DNA from: Pholis gunnellus
Taxonomy: Eukaryota > Chordata > Actinopteri > Perciformes > Pholidae
Direction of reading: 5' to 3'
Length of the DNA: 64,000 bases
Assembly: GCA_910591455.2 (NCBI GenBank)
Contig: OU342816.1
Span: 5,846,476 to 5,910,475 of the forward strand
Under the pieces are notes generated by a model. That model worked only from the letters and a program-made list of their open reading frames with translations. It was not told the origin of the DNA and ran no database searches. The position numbers and the translations under genes are program-made. Positions 62,301 through 64,000 of the stretch are shown here, one piece after another. Every line of letters starts with the position of its first letter. Position 1 is the stretch's first letter.

Positions 62301-63274
62301 TGCTACTTGATACAGAAATACCTTTTTGATGCAACCTTTAAATGCACTGTATTGTTTCACTTACAGTCAAAGGGTAACTTGATAAAGGGTGAGACCCTGT
62401 GCTGTCCCAGTGAGTTAAAAACATCCCGTTAAATGGCTAAAGAGTTTATCGTTAACTGAGGGAGAACACAGTTATGATAACTCAATTACCAACTGCTACA
62501 AAAGTTCCAAAAATAAAACTTAAATAGCATCACTACGTTGAAATGAAGCCAACTGTGCTGGAATCTCCACAATAGCAGTTGTGAATAATTCAAGAGGAGA
62601 AACTGACATTCAATCTGAGTCCCCCCCCCCCCCCCCCCCCTGTAGCATTTCTCTGCTGGCCTTCTCATTCACTCTTCTGCTGCCATTGTGGCTTTTTTGT
62701 TTGGAGGACACATTCCTCTGCTCACCCTGTGCCGTTTCCCCTTGTGGCCGTAGTTGATCCTGACCTACATCTTCATTGAGATGTACAACACATCACTCCA
62801 CTACGGGTCCTATGTGTATCCACGCTGGGGTAAAGCGCTGGGAGTGTGCATGGGCGCGACCTGCTGCCTACAGATCCTCATCTGGGCCATTGTGGCCATC
62901 AGCAAGGAAACTGGAACACTGAAACAGGTCCGTAGCAGCACTATGTCATTCTGTCACTGGAGGAGGTCCGGTTGCACCTCTGCCATGATCACACCTACTG
63001 TCACTGCTTGTATCCGTTTAAACATACAGTGCAACACTGGTAGAGGAAATGACCTGTGCAGGAGGGTTTATGACCGCCGTCTCTTGCTGCCTCTCTTTTG
63101 CAGCGTTTCCAGCAATCGATTCGACCGCTGAACTCCTGGAGGGTGAACAACTTGAACAACAGCAACAGAGTAGAGGAGCGCATGGAGCCCGAGAGGGTGG
63201 AGGCTCCGTTCACCGTCACGCTCACGGATATGGACTTTACTGCGATGAACTGGGAGGTGGGAAGCCAGGCTTGA
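55378..63274 (+). CDS. SLC6 family Na+/Cl--dependent transporter, amino-acid-type
   Basis: Plasma-membrane symporter of the neurotransmitter/amino-acid SLC6 family. Fourteen coding exons: 55378-55443, 57297-57531, 58001-58132, 58761-58971, 60090-60228, 60350-60484, 60597-60700, 60789-60913, 61120-61232, 61324-61461, 61561-61660, 61851-61969, 62754-62927 and 63104-63274 (TGA). They give 653 aa with 12 predicted TM segments. TM1 has GYCVGLGNVWRFPYLCYRNG, with Gly where amine carriers have Asp. TM3 has YYNIIIAWTFYY, TM6 SLGIGVGGLLSMASYNKF and TM8 DTLFGNMEGITTAVLDEFP. The second outer loop is short, with a Cys pair and N-glycosylation sites (NAT, NSS). A glycine, proline or B0+ relative is most likely. 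I cannot assign the substrate or orthologue. Intron 1 (1.85 kb) holds nested repeats. Confidence 0.93.
55920..56520. repeat. Older interspersed repeat, interrupted by an hAT-like MITE
   Basis: The left part (GCAACGATCAGTTGTTTGAT, 55927-55953) and right part (GAGTTGATGGACAGAAAAG, then GATTAATTGTTTAATGATT and GTACCAAACATTATAGTTCC) read as one interspersed repeat common in teleosts. It is split by the insertion at 55954-56279. Confidence 0.5.
55954..56279. mobile_element. hAT-like MITE in SLC6 intron 1
   Basis: A 326-base element. Its ends are TAGGGATGCAACAATC and, reversed, TAGGGAAGCACCAATACC, forming short imperfect terminal inverted repeats. The inner sequence has the CCGATACCGATGGCGATACC type common to fish hAT MITEs. 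No 8-base target-site duplication is clear. Non-coding and non-autonomous. Confidence 0.65.
59308..59339. repeat. (AT)n microsatellite in SLC6 intron 4
   Basis: About 32 bases of near-perfect AT repeat within the 1.1-kb intron 4. Confidence 0.9.
62621..62640 (+). repeat. Poly-C run of 20 in SLC6 intron 12
   Basis: Twenty consecutive C, 113 bases upstream of the exon 13 start, followed by TGTAG. Confidence 0.93.
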
Positions 63275-63862
63275 CGGCACAAAGAGCAGTGATGAACAAA
63301 CTACGTTGTCAGGCGACAGAGGAATTTATTGTTTTTTTGATTTTATGTTATTCGCGCCAGCTAGGCTCTGGTTGCCGTGTCTGAACAGACCGTGTGTCCT
63401 GCAGGGCAGTGTTGGATTGTTGCTTTATTTATACTATTATGTATGTTGGAATTATATTTTTGTATCTGCTGGTTATATTTATTATCATAGTAGCATTGAA
63501 TTTTCACTGACAGCAGTCAACAGCAGCTGAAGAGACCAGACGTCATGTCCTCGTGTACAAAGAGGAGGGGCAACAAAAAGTGCAGCGTCTCTGGACTGTT
63601 ACCTTCAACAACCACGATGGACGTGGAACGTTTTTTAAACTTGTAAACTAAAAAGGAACTATTAGGTAGAGTCCATGCGTCCACATGCCTTCGCTGAACA
63701 TCTGGATTTCAAATTGCCAGTTCCTGCAGAAAATGTAGCCATCACTTGACTTTGTTGCTCAGGATACATTGATTTGATCACATTTCAAAACTACCTTCTA
63801 TGCTATTAATGCAGACAGGCTTTTAAGTGGGACTGTCTAGCTATCCTTTGTTTTCCTTCAAA

Positions 63863-63868
63863 AATAAA
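63863..63868 (+). terminator. SLC6-gene polyadenylation signal AATAAA
   Basis: AATAAA 588 bases after the stop codon, ending the 3' UTR (63275 to about 63885). The remaining bases to 64000 show no feature. Confidence 0.7.
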
Positions 63869-64000
63869 TTGATGGAGTCAGTGAGTATCGACAGAAGAAC
63901 GTTTTTGTTTTTTCTATGTTTACGGGAACTTGGCTTTGACAGTTCTTCATTGTCAATTTCCCCTCTGCTATAAGCACAAAGCCCTCCTTTAATCATTGTT

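Overview
This is a vertebrate nuclear genomic window, almost certainly from a ray-finned fish (teleost). The genes are split by short GT-AG introns. Their proteins match vertebrate families closely. The spacers hold teleost-style repeats: a LINE remnant, foldback MITEs and many GT, AT and CT microsatellites. No bacterial, viral, CRISPR or operon-like architecture is visible. All gene models were spliced by hand from the bases, checking reading phase at every junction. Exon boundaries within coding sequence are mostly firm; transcription starts and 5' UTR exons are not.

Layout, left to right. 1-5055: plp1 (+), a myelin proteolipid/DM20 gene lacking its tiny first coding exon. 5040-7370: a LIM-domain, acidic-repeat gene of the ZNF185/sciellin type (-), tail-to-tail with plp1. 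10015-11313: an intact pogo/Tigger-type transposase ORF (+) whose first catalytic Asp reads Asn. 11314-18060: a gene-poor stretch with a 30-base G run and a decayed non-LTR retrotransposon (-). 18060-20400: cwc15 (+), a spliceosome-associated protein with a poly-Gln tract. 21387-26840: mtmr2 (+), a phosphoinositide 3-phosphatase. 29360-34520: fam76b (+). 35878-49740: taf1 (+), about 40 coding exons encoding the largest TFIID subunit with two bromodomains. 51383-53602: a SLAIN-family microtubule plus-end gene (-). 55378-63890: an SLC6 Na+/Cl- coupled transporter (+).

The genes do not form one pathway. The window is a conserved block of housekeeping and neural genes: transcription initiation (taf1), splicing (cwc15), membrane lipid turnover (mtmr2), myelin (plp1), cytoskeleton (SLAIN, LIM) and solute uptake (SLC6). 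In human, cwc15, mtmr2 and fam76b lie together on 11q21, while plp1, taf1 and ZNF185 are X-linked, so the window joins two human synteny blocks.

I did not find a wholly new multi-gene system. The most interesting items are: a candidate unannotated 57-nt in-frame cassette exon in taf1; a taf1 3' splice site whose pyrimidine tract is replaced by (TG)20; a transposase ORF kept open without its first catalytic Asp; a 24-nt microexon in mtmr2; a foldback MITE family shared by taf1 and fam76b introns; and recurrent GCTAGC/GTTAGC clusters at the predicted gene starts.
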